A DNA stretch of 64,000 nucleotides from Lepraria neglecta (Eukaryota > Ascomycota > Lecanoromycetes > Lecanorales > Stereocaulaceae): positions 4,836,001-4,900,000 of the forward strand of contig CM065650.1 of NCBI GenBank assembly GCA_033220425.1, given 5' to 3'. Of the stretch, positions 23,948 through 33,644 are shown piece by piece. The notes under the pieces are model-generated. The model had not been told where the DNA came from. It worked only from the letters and a program-made list of their open reading frames with translations, and searched no databases. Positions within the stretch are counted from its first letter, which is position 1; the number at the start of each line of letters is the position of its first letter. The position numbers and the translations under genes were made by a program.

Positions 23948-24809
23948 ATTAATTGATTAATTGATTTATAAGACCCCGGTTCACCCTCCTAGGGGCGAAC
24001 TATGCGCTTATTATATAATCTATCTAACTACGACTCGGCTAATTAGACCTCGCCGCTGTCTCAATCATTGTGTTACTTCCCTATAGCCCAGTGGTATAGC
24101 TTGTTCTACGCTCCAGTCCCTTTTTAGTACTCGTATCGTTCTGGTTGACATCTGCCCCTATGATCCAGTCGTTTTAGTCCTCGTCTAGGGTCTTATACTA
24201 CCCTAAAAGCCCTATTTACCTTATAAAAATCGCTACTTTTACTTCTCTTAATTCCCTTATATTATATTATAGAATAGTTAGCTAATTAGTCCGTTCTACT
24301 ATTAACTAAGTTGGCTATTAATAATTTCTATAGTTATATCCTCTTGGCTATTATTATCTTCTTCTAAGTCGCCTCCTCTTCTTTTCTTACCGTTATTTCT
24401 AAGTAGTAACTAAGATCTTATTCCTATTCTCTCAGGGGGCTATAATACTATACTATTACTATTCGCTCTCGGATAACGGTTTAAGGTGGATTTTACTTCT
24501 AGACTTAGTCTAGTACTCTATAGGCCCCCTTTTATAGATAAGCCGCCTCCTTAACCCCTAGTTATAGCGCTTGGTCCTCCCCTAGAGGTATTATTTTTGG
24601 CGTGACTAACTACTTCCTATTCGGGTATCTAACTTATAGTTTATACCGGGGCCTTACTAATTTTATAAAAGGCTAGGGTATTAAATCTCGCTGCTCTTAT
24701 CCTTTCTATTTCTAACTTCTTTTTAATATACGTCTTATTCTATACTTCGTAGGACCCTCTATATATAGTATACTCAATAGGTTTATCCTTAGGACATTCT
24801 CTATAGTTA
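23948..24809 (-). mobile_element. LINE 3'-end fragment, copy 2 (862 bp), with 17-bp target duplication
   Basis: Read on the minus strand it ends in a degenerate (CAAT)n tail. It matches copy 3 (63469-63991) over about 520 bp and extends about 330 bp further 5'. The sequence TATCTTTCTTCTAATAA occurs at both ends (23931-23947 and 24810-24826), a long duplication typical of target-primed reverse transcription. No open frame; RIP-affected. An alternative is that it is the 3' part of the large LINE whose ORF1 lies at 25.8-44.5 kb, separated from it by R1. Confidence 0.65.
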
Positions 24810-24826
24810 TATCTTTCTTCTAATAA

Positions 24827-25792
24827 CAGCGACATTCGGAGCAATTCCGCACTTGCAGCCAATCAGATTGGCCCTATATTCTGCATTCCCTCTCTCGGCT
24901 AGCGCCTTTAACCACCAAAAGTTGAATTCGCATCGCAACTTCTTCGCACTACTTCCCCGCGCCATATACGTCATATGATATCGAGATGATTTCATATGTT
25001 TTGGAGTCAATCATTAGCTTGCTTGCGCATCAAGAATTTTTAGAATCGGCCCATTTACGCAATAGTTATGAGCAAAAGAAGCGTTTTCGCCATGTTTTGC
25101 ATGTACCGCGAGCTCGGTGGCAAATACCAAGCATTGAGCTGAATGCGCACCGTAACTTCTTTGCAGTACTTCCCCGCGCCACATACGTCATATGGTATCG
25201 AGATGATTTCATGAGTTTTGGAACCAAGCATGCGCTTTCTAACACCGTCGAAATTTTCAAAATCGGTCCATTTGCGCAAAAGTTATGAGCAAAAGAAGCG
25301 TTTTCGCCATGTTTTTCTGGCGGTGCCAGATGCCAAGCACTGAGCTTGGCACCCCCGGACCCTGGAACATCAAAAGTTGAATGCGCACTGCAACTTCTTC
25401 GCAGCAATGCCCCGCACCACATACGTCATATGATATCATCATAATTTCATAAGTTTTGGAACCAAGCATGCGCTTTCCAACGCAGTTCGAATTTTGAAAT
25501 TTGGCTAAGGTTTGGCTAAGAAAAGCTCAAAAAGCATATTTTTGCCTGCGGACTTCCCTGAAGCTACCGCCGCAGCCGCCCCCGACGCACTAATATACTA
25601 AATCCTTAATAACTTTTGCCCTATTAGGATTAGGGCTTAGCTTTATATATATAAAATATACTATAAATAGAGGGCTTTCTAATTCCGCTTAAATATTCTA
25701 AATCGAGTATAAAATAAGCGAGATATAGCCGTTTTTACGGTAATCTTCTGTGAAGATTATAGGCACTAACTTGTACTTCTATATATCTTCCG
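24827..25792. repeat. Unclassified repeat R, copy 1, with tandem units of about 217-238 bp
   Basis: Three tandem units are marked by CGTCATATG at 24969, 25186 and 25424 and by AAGCGTTTTCGCCATG at 25079 and 25296. After the array comes a conserved AT-rich segment ending in a hairpin (TAATCTTC-TGT-GAAGATTA, about 25741-25759). Copy 2 at 55447-56184 is closely similar. Base composition is near normal and RIP damage is light, unlike the neighbouring elements. Several overlapping open frames on both strands (24807-25469) follow the repeat unit and have no recognisable domain, so I treat them as chance frames. The element class is unknown. Confidence 0.7.
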
Positions 25793-25899
25793 TATATTTC
25801 TTTATTAGGGTATAATATTAATAAGTAACCATATTGCCAGTATACGAAGTATTACTTCGATCTGTATGCTCGGTTATATACTATACACCGGTATATTAT
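25793..25899 (-). pseudogene. Tad-like LINE ORF1 relic, zinc-knuckle segment
   Basis: On the minus strand the frame reads as a CCHC zinc-knuckle region in which Cys and His positions have become Tyr (YFVYWQYGY, then LYPNKE and YGRY), in the order C-x2-C-x4-H-x4-C. This is the part expected downstream of the ORF1 segment at 32486-33189, from which it is separated by element C. Right-hand context is R1. Confidence 0.6.
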
Positions 25900-26333
25900 T
25901 GTTACGACCCTCACGTTCAGTCGTTAACCTAACGGTGCGATAACCGAACGTATAGGGGTATAGATATCTTATACTTCTGTAGGAGAGGAGTCACTCAGGT
26001 AGAATAGCAGTCTTTGCGGATGTTGGTAATTAATACATTCTATGTTAATAACTAGTAAAGTATAGTGCAAGGAGTACCAGGAAGATTAACTAAGTAAATG
26101 GTTTACCAAGTTGAATACGCTGTTCCAAATAGTGGGCAAGGCCCCGTATATGTAGATATAAGAAATCCTGCCAAGCACTCTTGATAGCATTGCTCGCACC
26201 GCGATCATTATGATCATCATTCTTAATAGCATTACTCGCACTGCGATCATTACGATTATCGCTTTACTTGCCTATCCTGTCCGAAGTCATTCGTCCTTCG
26301 CGATAGTCCTGTCAGAACCCTCTAGTTCTAATA
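25900..26333 (-). repeat. 3' LTR of chromovirus C (434 bp)
   Basis: On the minus strand begins TATTAGAAC after the tract GGAGGGGGGAGCTAG and ends GTCGTAACA. It contains tandem units with ATTGCTCGCACYGCGATCAT. Its first 24 bases form the same palindrome as the B LTR start. Confidence 0.88.
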
Positions 26334-26381
26334 CTAGCTCCCCCCTCCAGATTTCTCGTCCCGAGAAACCATCCATCCTTC

Positions 26382-26669
26382 ATGCCACCCATCCGTACCA
26401 AAAGATCGTCTAACCTAGCCATCCGATCAAAGGAGCTGGCTAGTGAACTCTCTGACTTAGTTATGCGGCCCTATTCTCGATGTATTACCAATAGCAAGCA
26501 GTACCTCATAGGTACTGATTCCGATAGATATTCGAGCTGCATTTCTAGTGGTCGGAAGTGCGACCTTATAGTGTCGCCCCTTGAAATACGTCGTATCAAA
26601 AAACGGCGCAACGAGTTACGTAAAGAAGTTACTGATGCGCTCGCGAAATTAGTACGCCTCCAGGCGTAA
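26382..26669 (+). CDS. Antisense Zn2Cys6-like ORF of C, best-preserved copy (95 residues open, longer ancestrally)
   Basis: An ATG at 26382, 48 bp inside the 3' LTR, opens a 95-residue frame opposite to pol. A basic N-terminus (MPPIRTKRSS) and ELASELSDL precede the cluster, residues about 32-63, with spacing x2-6-8-2-6: three positions are Cys (SRC, SSC, RKC) and three read Tyr. SPLEIRRIKKRRNELRKEV, about 68-86, then begins a basic heptad-like helix. After a TAA at 26667-26669 the frame continues with EKEKKNIVDRELQNIRELEED, suggesting a longer ancestral coiled coil up to about 26800. The same frame exists in A1, A2, B, D and G. I recognise no named family. A Zn2Cys6-type nucleic-acid-binding protein is inference. 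The present copy is probably not functional. Confidence 0.6.
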   Translation: MPPIRTKRSSNLAIRSKELASELSDLVMRPYSRCITNSKQYLIGTDSDRYSSCISSGRKCDLIVSPLEIRRIKKRRNELRKEVTDALAKLVRLQA

Positions 26670-26869
26670 TTAAATTCAGTCGAGAAGGAGAAGAAGAATA
26701 TAGTAGACCGAGAGTTACAGAACATAAGGGAATTAGAGGAGGACCAACGCGTCGCTCCCAAGTCTCCTGACGACTTAATGTTCAACGTCTCGTCTAAGTA
26801 GTTCAATCTCCCCGACAGGATAGAAATCCCCGAGAGCCTTGACTAGTCTTCTCTTCTCTCTAATAGAAA

Positions 26870-27010
26870 TCTCGTAGACATTCCCCATAGTTCCCCGCAA
26901 GGTTCCTAAGAGGTTCCCAGGTACTTTCCGTTTTATTATACCCTTTCTATTTGACTAGATAGAACTAATTCCTTCTATCTAGGATCCTCTCGACCTTATA
27001 CTCTATTTCT
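26870..27010 (-). pseudogene. Chromodomain of element C
   Basis: Minus-strand frame with EYKVERILDRR, FYLVK, KGY and TWEPLRNL in order, the signature of a C-terminal integrase chromodomain. Two Trp codons read TAG. It supports the chromovirus assignment. Confidence 0.75.
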
Positions 27011-28791
27011 TCCTTAATATTATAATAAAACATTTCTTAGAGTAGTATATTAGAGTCTGCTAGCTCTAGAAGTAAGATATAGAATACCAGATATACCTTA
27101 GCGTTAGGTAGAAGCTCGAGTTTATAGTTAACGGCCCCCTTTACCTTCTTGATCAAGAATAGTCCAACCTTAACATAATCTAGTTTCTTACTTAGTCTCG
27201 TTATCTTCATATTTTTTATTAGGAGGTATACTTTATCCCCCTCTTTAAGCTGAGGAATATTCTTTCTTTTACTATTGACGTATTCCTTTAACTTATCATT
27301 AGAGCTCTTAATCGTCCTTTATATATCCTTATACAAATTCTTCAGCTCTTCCGCCTTAACTAAGGCCTTTTCTGTATTAGGTCCGTCCCTAGCTTATAGA
27401 AATGTGTTCGCATTCTTTCCATAATTAGCAAAGAATAGTGTTAGACCTATCGTATCTGATTTTTTATTATTATACGCCAGTTATACCATTAGAAGTAGTA
27501 AAACCCAGTTATCTTATTTTAGGTTCATATAGTGCCTTAGGTATACTTCTATTATTTAATTCGCACGTTCTATTTATCCATCAGTTTATAGATAGTATAC
27601 TATTGATATCCGAAGTTTAGTTCCAATCGCTCCGATCAGCGTTTTCCAGTAATTAGAAGTGAACAACTTGTCTCTATCGGATATTATCGACTTAGGTATA
27701 CTATAATCCCTTATCAGCTTGTCAAGTAGTACGAAGGCTAGTTAGTCTACCTTGTATATTTCTTTGAAAGGTATCATGATTATATACTTTGTTAGTTTAT
27801 CCATAATGACCATAATTAAATCGAAGATGTCCTACGTGGCTAGATCCTTCGAAGGTGGTAGTTTGACTATAAAGTCCATTATAATATCATCCCACAGCGA
27901 TTCTAGTACAGGCGCAAATTGAATTTGCCCGTACTTGGCGTGTCGTGCAGACTTATTCTGCTAGTACTGAATATATTCCTTGATGTATTATTCAACGCGA
28001 GTCCGAAGTTTCGGCGCTGCGTATCCTCGTCCTAGGAGTTCTATAGTTTTGGATACTCCTAGGTGACCTTATAAAGGGTCATCGTAGTGATCCCTGATCA
28101 CTTCTTCAACGCATACATCAGGTAAATAAGTTTTTTCCTGATATCTGAGCAACACTGAATCCGGTTGATCCTGTCGTAGTTTTGTTGCGAATGCATCGTT
28201 ATCGTAGGCCTTTACGATCCTATCAGTCGTATCAGGTCCTGATATACGAAGGGTCATTGCCAATACCTGGTATAGCACCAATGATCCATCGGCTTCTCGT
28301 TTTAGGATTGGTCGTTCCGTGACGTTCTTTTCTTCCATATAGTCTAATCGCCTACTAAGCGCATCTACTCGACTATTATCTTTCCCTGGGGTATACGTTA
28401 TTTTGAACTTATATTATCCGAGTAGTTCTAACCATCTAACTTATCTCCTGTTTAACTCTTTCGTTATTATGAAGTTAAGAAGATTCTTATAATCCATAAA
28501 GATGGTTAGGTCCGAGTAGCTTTCCGCGTACACTCTCCAATTTTAAAGTATATATACTACGGCAAGTAGTTCTTTGTCGTGTATATCATAGTTTTGTTCT
28601 ACTACTGACATTTTTCGTGAAAAGTAGGCAACTAGATACTACTTTTAGTCCTTTATTTGACAAAGGTATGCTCCTATTACAAGATCCGAGGCATCTGTTT
28701 CGATACAAGCCGGTTCGTTAGCTTGAAAGGTATAGAGCACTAGTAGATCCGCACATGCTTTTTTTAACGTGTCAAACGACTTTTATTGTTC

Positions 28792-29150
28792 TTATCCCCA
28801 TATAAATCCAATATCTTTCTTAGTAATATCTATAAGTAGAAGTACTTTCTTTAAGTAGCCCTCGATAAACTTCCTATTAAAGTTGGCGAATCCCAAGAAA
28901 CTTTGTACTGCTTTGACGTCCTGTAGTATAGGCCATTCCGCTATAGCTTTGATCTTTTCTAGGCTTATACTAATGCCTTTTGTGCTGACTACAAATCCTA
29001 GGAACTTAATAGAGTCCCTGTGAAATTCGCACTTTTCCGGTTTAAGGAGTAGTCCGGCTTGCGACAGGTATTCAATAACGTCCTGTACATACTTAATATG
29101 TTCTTCCTTTTTCTCAGAGTAAATCAAGATATCATCGAGGTACGCTATCG
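28792..29150 (-). pseudogene. Reverse-transcriptase core of element C
   Basis: Contains the catalytic YLDDILIYS box with both Asp residues intact at its 5' end (about 29127-29150). The thumb and connection segment follows: LLLKPEKCEFH, FLGFVVS, IKAIAEWP, VQSFLGFANFNRKFI. It is open for about 110 codons, the longest legible polymerase stretch in the window. The flanks carry TAG stops. Confidence 0.8.
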
Positions 29151-32051
29151 CTATTCGATCTAAGTGTGCTCGTACGATATTATTAACAAGTACTTAGCAG
29201 GTTACTAGTGCGTTAGTAAGTCCAAACGGCATCACTAGGTACTCATAGTGGCTATATCTGGTTCGGAAGGCAGTTTTCCATTCTTCGCCTTCTTTTATCC
29301 AAATCAGGTTATATGTACCTCTAAGGTCTAGCTTCGTAAATATCTTTGCTTTGCCGAGCCGATCCTACAGCTCACTAATGTTTAGCAAAGGATACCTATT
29401 CTTTATAGTAATATCGTTCAACTTTCGATAGTCGACGTATAGCCGTAAGCTTCCGTCCTTCTTCAGCGCGAAGAGAATTAGATAACCTGCTAGTAATTTG
29501 GATTCCTAAATAAATCCTTTCTTAAGGTTCTTATCAATATACCCGCAAAGTATAGTAAGTTCCTTTTCTAATAATATATAGATAGGTCTAAATGTTGGCG
29601 CCCTGCTAGGTTCGAGTTCGATCTCATGATCCTATGGCTGGTACTTAGGCAACGCTTTTGCGCTCGTCTCTTCCTCGAATAGGTATACCTACCGTTTATA
29701 TTCCCGAGGGATCGTAGAAGGTTCGTCTTTTCCTTTAATAGCTCTCTCTTTAGTATCCCACTAACCTTTACTAGTAACTAAGGAGTCGAGCCTTCTCTCT
29801 TAGAAGTTACTCTTATCATTTAAGAATAAAGTAATATATACTTCGACCAGTCTTCGGTTCTTTCTCTTATCTATTATCATCTACTATTAACTAATAGGTC
29901 TAATACTAGTGACGTTTCCAGATCATCCGAATTTAAGTACTTTAGTCTTCTAGTTGATTTCTGGGTTGTGTTTATTCAACTAAGGCATTCCCAAAATGAC
30001 ATTATGAGTGGCTATCCTAACTATATCGAATGTAATCTCCTCGTGGTATTACTGAATTATCACTAGTAGAGAGCGTATCTCCTCCTCTACTTTTCCTATT
30101 GAGAATACTGACCCGTCAGCCAGGCGTAGCTTATAAGACAATTTCTTCTTCCGGGTTAGTAGGCCGCTCGAGTCCACCAAGTTCCTTGAGATAAAATTTC
30201 CTGTAGCTCCGCTGTCTATCATCGCCACGGTCCACTATCTATTAATATTCACTGGTATAATAATATAAGTGTAGTATTGGGCGGAACATAATTGTTGTTT
30301 GGGGAATAACGTATTAATCTCCTTATACTTCCCCGTAGCATAAGAGATCATTCTTTTCCCTATAATAGTAGGAAGCCGTATACTTCCTTTATACCCTTAT
30401 ACAGAATGTATTTATCGTATAGGCAGCTATACTATAGTACCTAGTTATAAGCTCCTCTCTTAAAGACTTTAAGTGAGTTGTTTCTTTCTTTTTCCCACTT
30501 CTCTATAAAGTATAGGAAGTAGTAATACTTCCTCTTACTTGCAAGATGCCATTAATATCTGTCTTCCTTACACTTATACCACTATATTTCCCTATAGTAA
30601 GCTTTCTTGAGTAAAGGTACCGTGCGCTCTTTCGCTAGACGGCCCCTTTCTTCTCTGTATATTGAACAATCGGGTAGTATACATTCAGTATATGGAATCT
30701 CGCCATATTACTGATATTCCCTATCGCATCGATAGTCTCGCATAGGTTCGTCCCATTTAGGTTTTACAGATAATTACTTATTTAGTATACCTCATACTTT
30801 GCTTTCGATTTCGTCGAAGAGTTTGTATTCGTCTTCGTCCGATTAAGGTTCTTTGATTTCTGGCAATTTTCCTTCTACTTGGGATATAGTAGATCCAGGT
30901 TCGGGTGTCGACGCTAGTCTCTCCGGACTAGCTTTCCGCTGTTCCTGATCCGTCTCATATTATTGAGATCTATCACCATCCCCATAGTAATATCTCTATA
31001 CTTCTTTATTGAATTCTGATTCAAAGGTATCATCTTCCGAATCCTGACTTAATTCCTCTGTATCGTAGAGTAGCCATATTTCTTCGGAGTTTTCCTCGTT
31101 ATCTAGAGGTCCTCCTTCTATTACATTAATCTGCGGTCAGTATACCATATTCTTCGACCTGCAGTCTCTAGCCATATAGCCCAGCTTGCCATAGCTATAG
31201 CAAGTAATTACTTTCTTTCCCCCGTGCTGCTTTTTCCCTTTAAAGTTTCCTTTCTTCTTTCCTGTCTAGACAAAGTTAATTTCTATTAGCACTATACCAC
31301 AGTAAGTATTACATTCTCTATAGTCTTATTAGTAATTCCTTGTTTTCGAAAAGAATCCCTTATATCGGGTTCCGCTAACTCCTCCGTCATACCGTTTCTC
31401 TATGGATCATTCGAATAGTTTATTATCGATCTCGATCGCATTCTCTATAAGTCTATCCAGAGTATCAATTACTCCTCCGAATCTTATAAGCTCGTCTTTA
31501 ACATTATCTTTAAGGCCTCGACGATACATCATCATCAGCGTATCATCATCCTAGCCTGTTTTAGTAGCGTATATTTGAAACTGAGTTGAAAACTCTGACG
31601 CTGACTTCTTCTGCTTCATGTATTAGATGATGCGTGTTACTGCGTTTGCCTCGTTGGAAGGTCCGAACATACGGCGGATTTCAACCATAAATTTTGGCAT
31701 ACTTTCCATCTATAACTTAACGTCGCCGTCTTCGTCGTCATCTTCTATATACTTCTTTAGGAAAGGTTCGACCCACTTTTGGGCCCGTCCTCGTAGGTAC
31801 AATATAGCGAAGGTGGTATGTCTGGTTACTAGGAGCAAGTCCCCCTGGAACAAAAGGTATAGTTGTACTTGTATAAGCCACGGCTCAAGCTTGTCTCTGT
31901 CTCCATAGTACAGGTCTAGTACTATAACCTTGATCCTTTTTCTAGATCCTTCGTCTATGGTATGGCGTCTCTAGCCAGTAACCGTTGAGGTGCTTAGGGT
32001 AGGGTTTCTGCCTGAAGTTGTTGAAGAACTCATCCCTTAGGGTGTTTAAAG

Positions 32052-32485
32052 TGTTACGACCCTTACGTTTAGTCGTTAACCTAACAGTGCGATAACCGAA
32101 CGTATGGGGGTGTAGATGTCTTATGCTTCTGTAGGAGAGGAGTCACTCAGGTAGAATGGCAGTCTTTGCGGATGTTGGTAATTAATACGTTCTATATTGA
32201 TAACTAGTAAAGTATAGTGCAAGGAGTACCAGGAAGATTAACCAAGTAAATGGTTTACCAAGTTGAACACGCTGTTCCAAACAGTGGGCAAGGCCCCGTA
32301 TATGTAGACATAAGAAATCCTGCCAAGCACTCTTGATAGCATTGCTCGCACCGCGATCATTGCGATCATCATTCTTGATAGCATTGCTCGCACTGCGATC
32401 ATTGCGATCATCGCTTTACTTGCCTATCCTGTCCGAAGTCATTCGTCCTTCGCGACAGTCCTGTCAGAACCCTCTGGTTCTAACA
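32052..32485 (-). repeat. 5' LTR of chromovirus C (434 bp)
   Basis: On the minus strand begins TGTTAGAACCAGAGGGTTC and ends GTCGTAACA. It is less RIP-altered than its partner. Followed on the plus-strand right by the target duplication ATTAT. Confidence 0.88.
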
Positions 32486-33189
32486 ATTATACTACTAATT
32501 ACTAGACCTTCTCTAATAGCTGAATTTGCTTATTCTACTATTCTATATTCTACTATAAAGGATACTAACTACTGACCCTCTTTGGGCCTATTAAGATATC
32601 CTAATTATATAATATCCAATTGTACTATATCCTTATTTTAAGTCTTAATATACTCTATTCCTTTTTCTATATCTATTATATTAAGATCTTTAATCCTTAC
32701 CCTATATACTAGTACTCTATATATCTATACTACCGCTTTGGCTTTCTCGCTGAAAACCGATATCTATCCTTCCTATTCTCTAAGCTTCGTCGCTTCTTCC
32801 TCTATAGCCGTAGTAATTACTATATCTCTACTAGGTAGAGTTCTTGCTACCCTGATATCTTTAGTACTAATCTTATTATTTCTAATATATTTAATTAACT
32901 TTCTCTGCTAGCTCTTATAGCTCTTTTACTATATTTACTTTAGAAGCTTCTTTATCGTTTATCCTAACTATTATCTCTATATTTTTATTATACGGTATAG
33001 ATAGAATTAGTACTCTACTAATAGAGGAGGAAGGGGAGGAATAAGTAAACCGGTTATCTTAGAGCCTATTGGCCACTCCGGTCCATAATATAGTAGCTAC
33101 GCTGCTTATTATATAGGATCCCGCTAGTTAGTTCTTGATAATAGTAAGCTTTTCGTCTATAGCGTTATCTCTAGTAGTTATCTCTCTAG
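32486..33189 (-). pseudogene. Tad-like LINE ORF1 relic, central segment
   Basis: The minus-strand frame shows the conserved order of fungal Tad-type LINE ORF1 proteins: VARTLPSRDIVI, then an EEATKLRE stretch, GWISVFSEKAK, a YRVLVYRVR stretch, LGYLNRPKEGQ, LVSFIVE and ANSAIREGL. TAG stops occur at former Trp or Gln codons. The frame continues on the far side of element C (25793-25899) and upstream on the far side of D/G (44268-44476). ORF1 proteins coat LINE RNA during retrotransposition. Confidence 0.7.
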
Positions 33190-33644
33190 TGTTACGATTA
33201 GGAAACATAATCAGGGATGCGCTCAAGGAGCGTAGCGCCCGTCATGGTTCGAGTCGACGAATTAGTATCCGACTCGAATAGACCCTGAAGGCTTGGCATG
33301 CTAAGCGATGAGCGCAATGAGCGTAGTGTAATCAAAGCGATCATAATGATAAGCGCAATGAGCGCAGTGTAATCTGTGCGATCAAGAATGCTTGGCATGG
33401 ATTTCGTATATCTATATATATAGAGCACTACTTACTACTTGGAGCATCGTGCTTAACTTCCTATTCAATTGTTTACTATATACGATAGATCTCTTAGGCT
33501 AGGCACTAAATATATATTATCTAATCATATACCAGACCCGCTTAGCATCACTTGAAGCCTGCTTTATACTCTTGCCCGGTTATACCTCTATCCCTATTAA
33601 GAATAATCTATATACGATACCAGCACGTAACGTGGTTTGTAACA
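33190..33644 (+). repeat. 5' LTR of D (455 bp)
   Basis: Starts TGTTACGATTAGG and ends GTTTGTAACA. It is 54 bp shorter than the A LTR because the internal tandem region is organised differently. The minus-strand open frame at 33198-33428 is a chance frame. Confidence 0.87.

Larger units (their letters stand above)
25900..32485 (-). mobile_element. Gypsy chromovirus C, 6586 bp, moderately RIP-decayed
   Basis: LTRs of 434 bp (25900-26333 and 32052-32485), target duplication ATTAT (25895-25899 and 32486-32490). Minus orientation: gag from a possible ATG at 32033; zinc knuckle about 31160-31205 reading CYSYGKLGYMARDC; protease with intact DSGAT near 30200-30225; reverse transcriptase with intact YLDDIL near 29127-29150 and a clean open stretch at 28792-29127; RNase H; a clean stretch between RNase H and integrase at 28069-28338; integrase about 27300-28060; chromodomain about 26870-27010. 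C keeps more catalytic residues than A, B or D, so it is younger or less mutated, but still carries many TAG stops. It inserted into the LINE ORF1. Confidence 0.9.

Noticed and set aside
24807-25469. Five overlapping open frames on both strands with similar peptides
   Set aside because: They follow the 217-238-bp tandem units of repeat R, appear on both strands at once and recur in copy 2; no domain is recognisable. Treated as chance frames.
25741-25792. Helitron 3' end for repeat R
   Set aside because: There is a hairpin near the end, but the two copies do not share a CTRR terminus and homology continues past the expected position, so the class could not be assigned.
33198-33428. Small proteins encoded within the A/D LTRs (also 9740-9922, 15329-15594, 21515-21771, 43966-44178)
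   Set aside because: They overlap on both strands and track the GCGATCAGT repeat; they differ in start and length among copies, so they are chance frames in LTR repeats.
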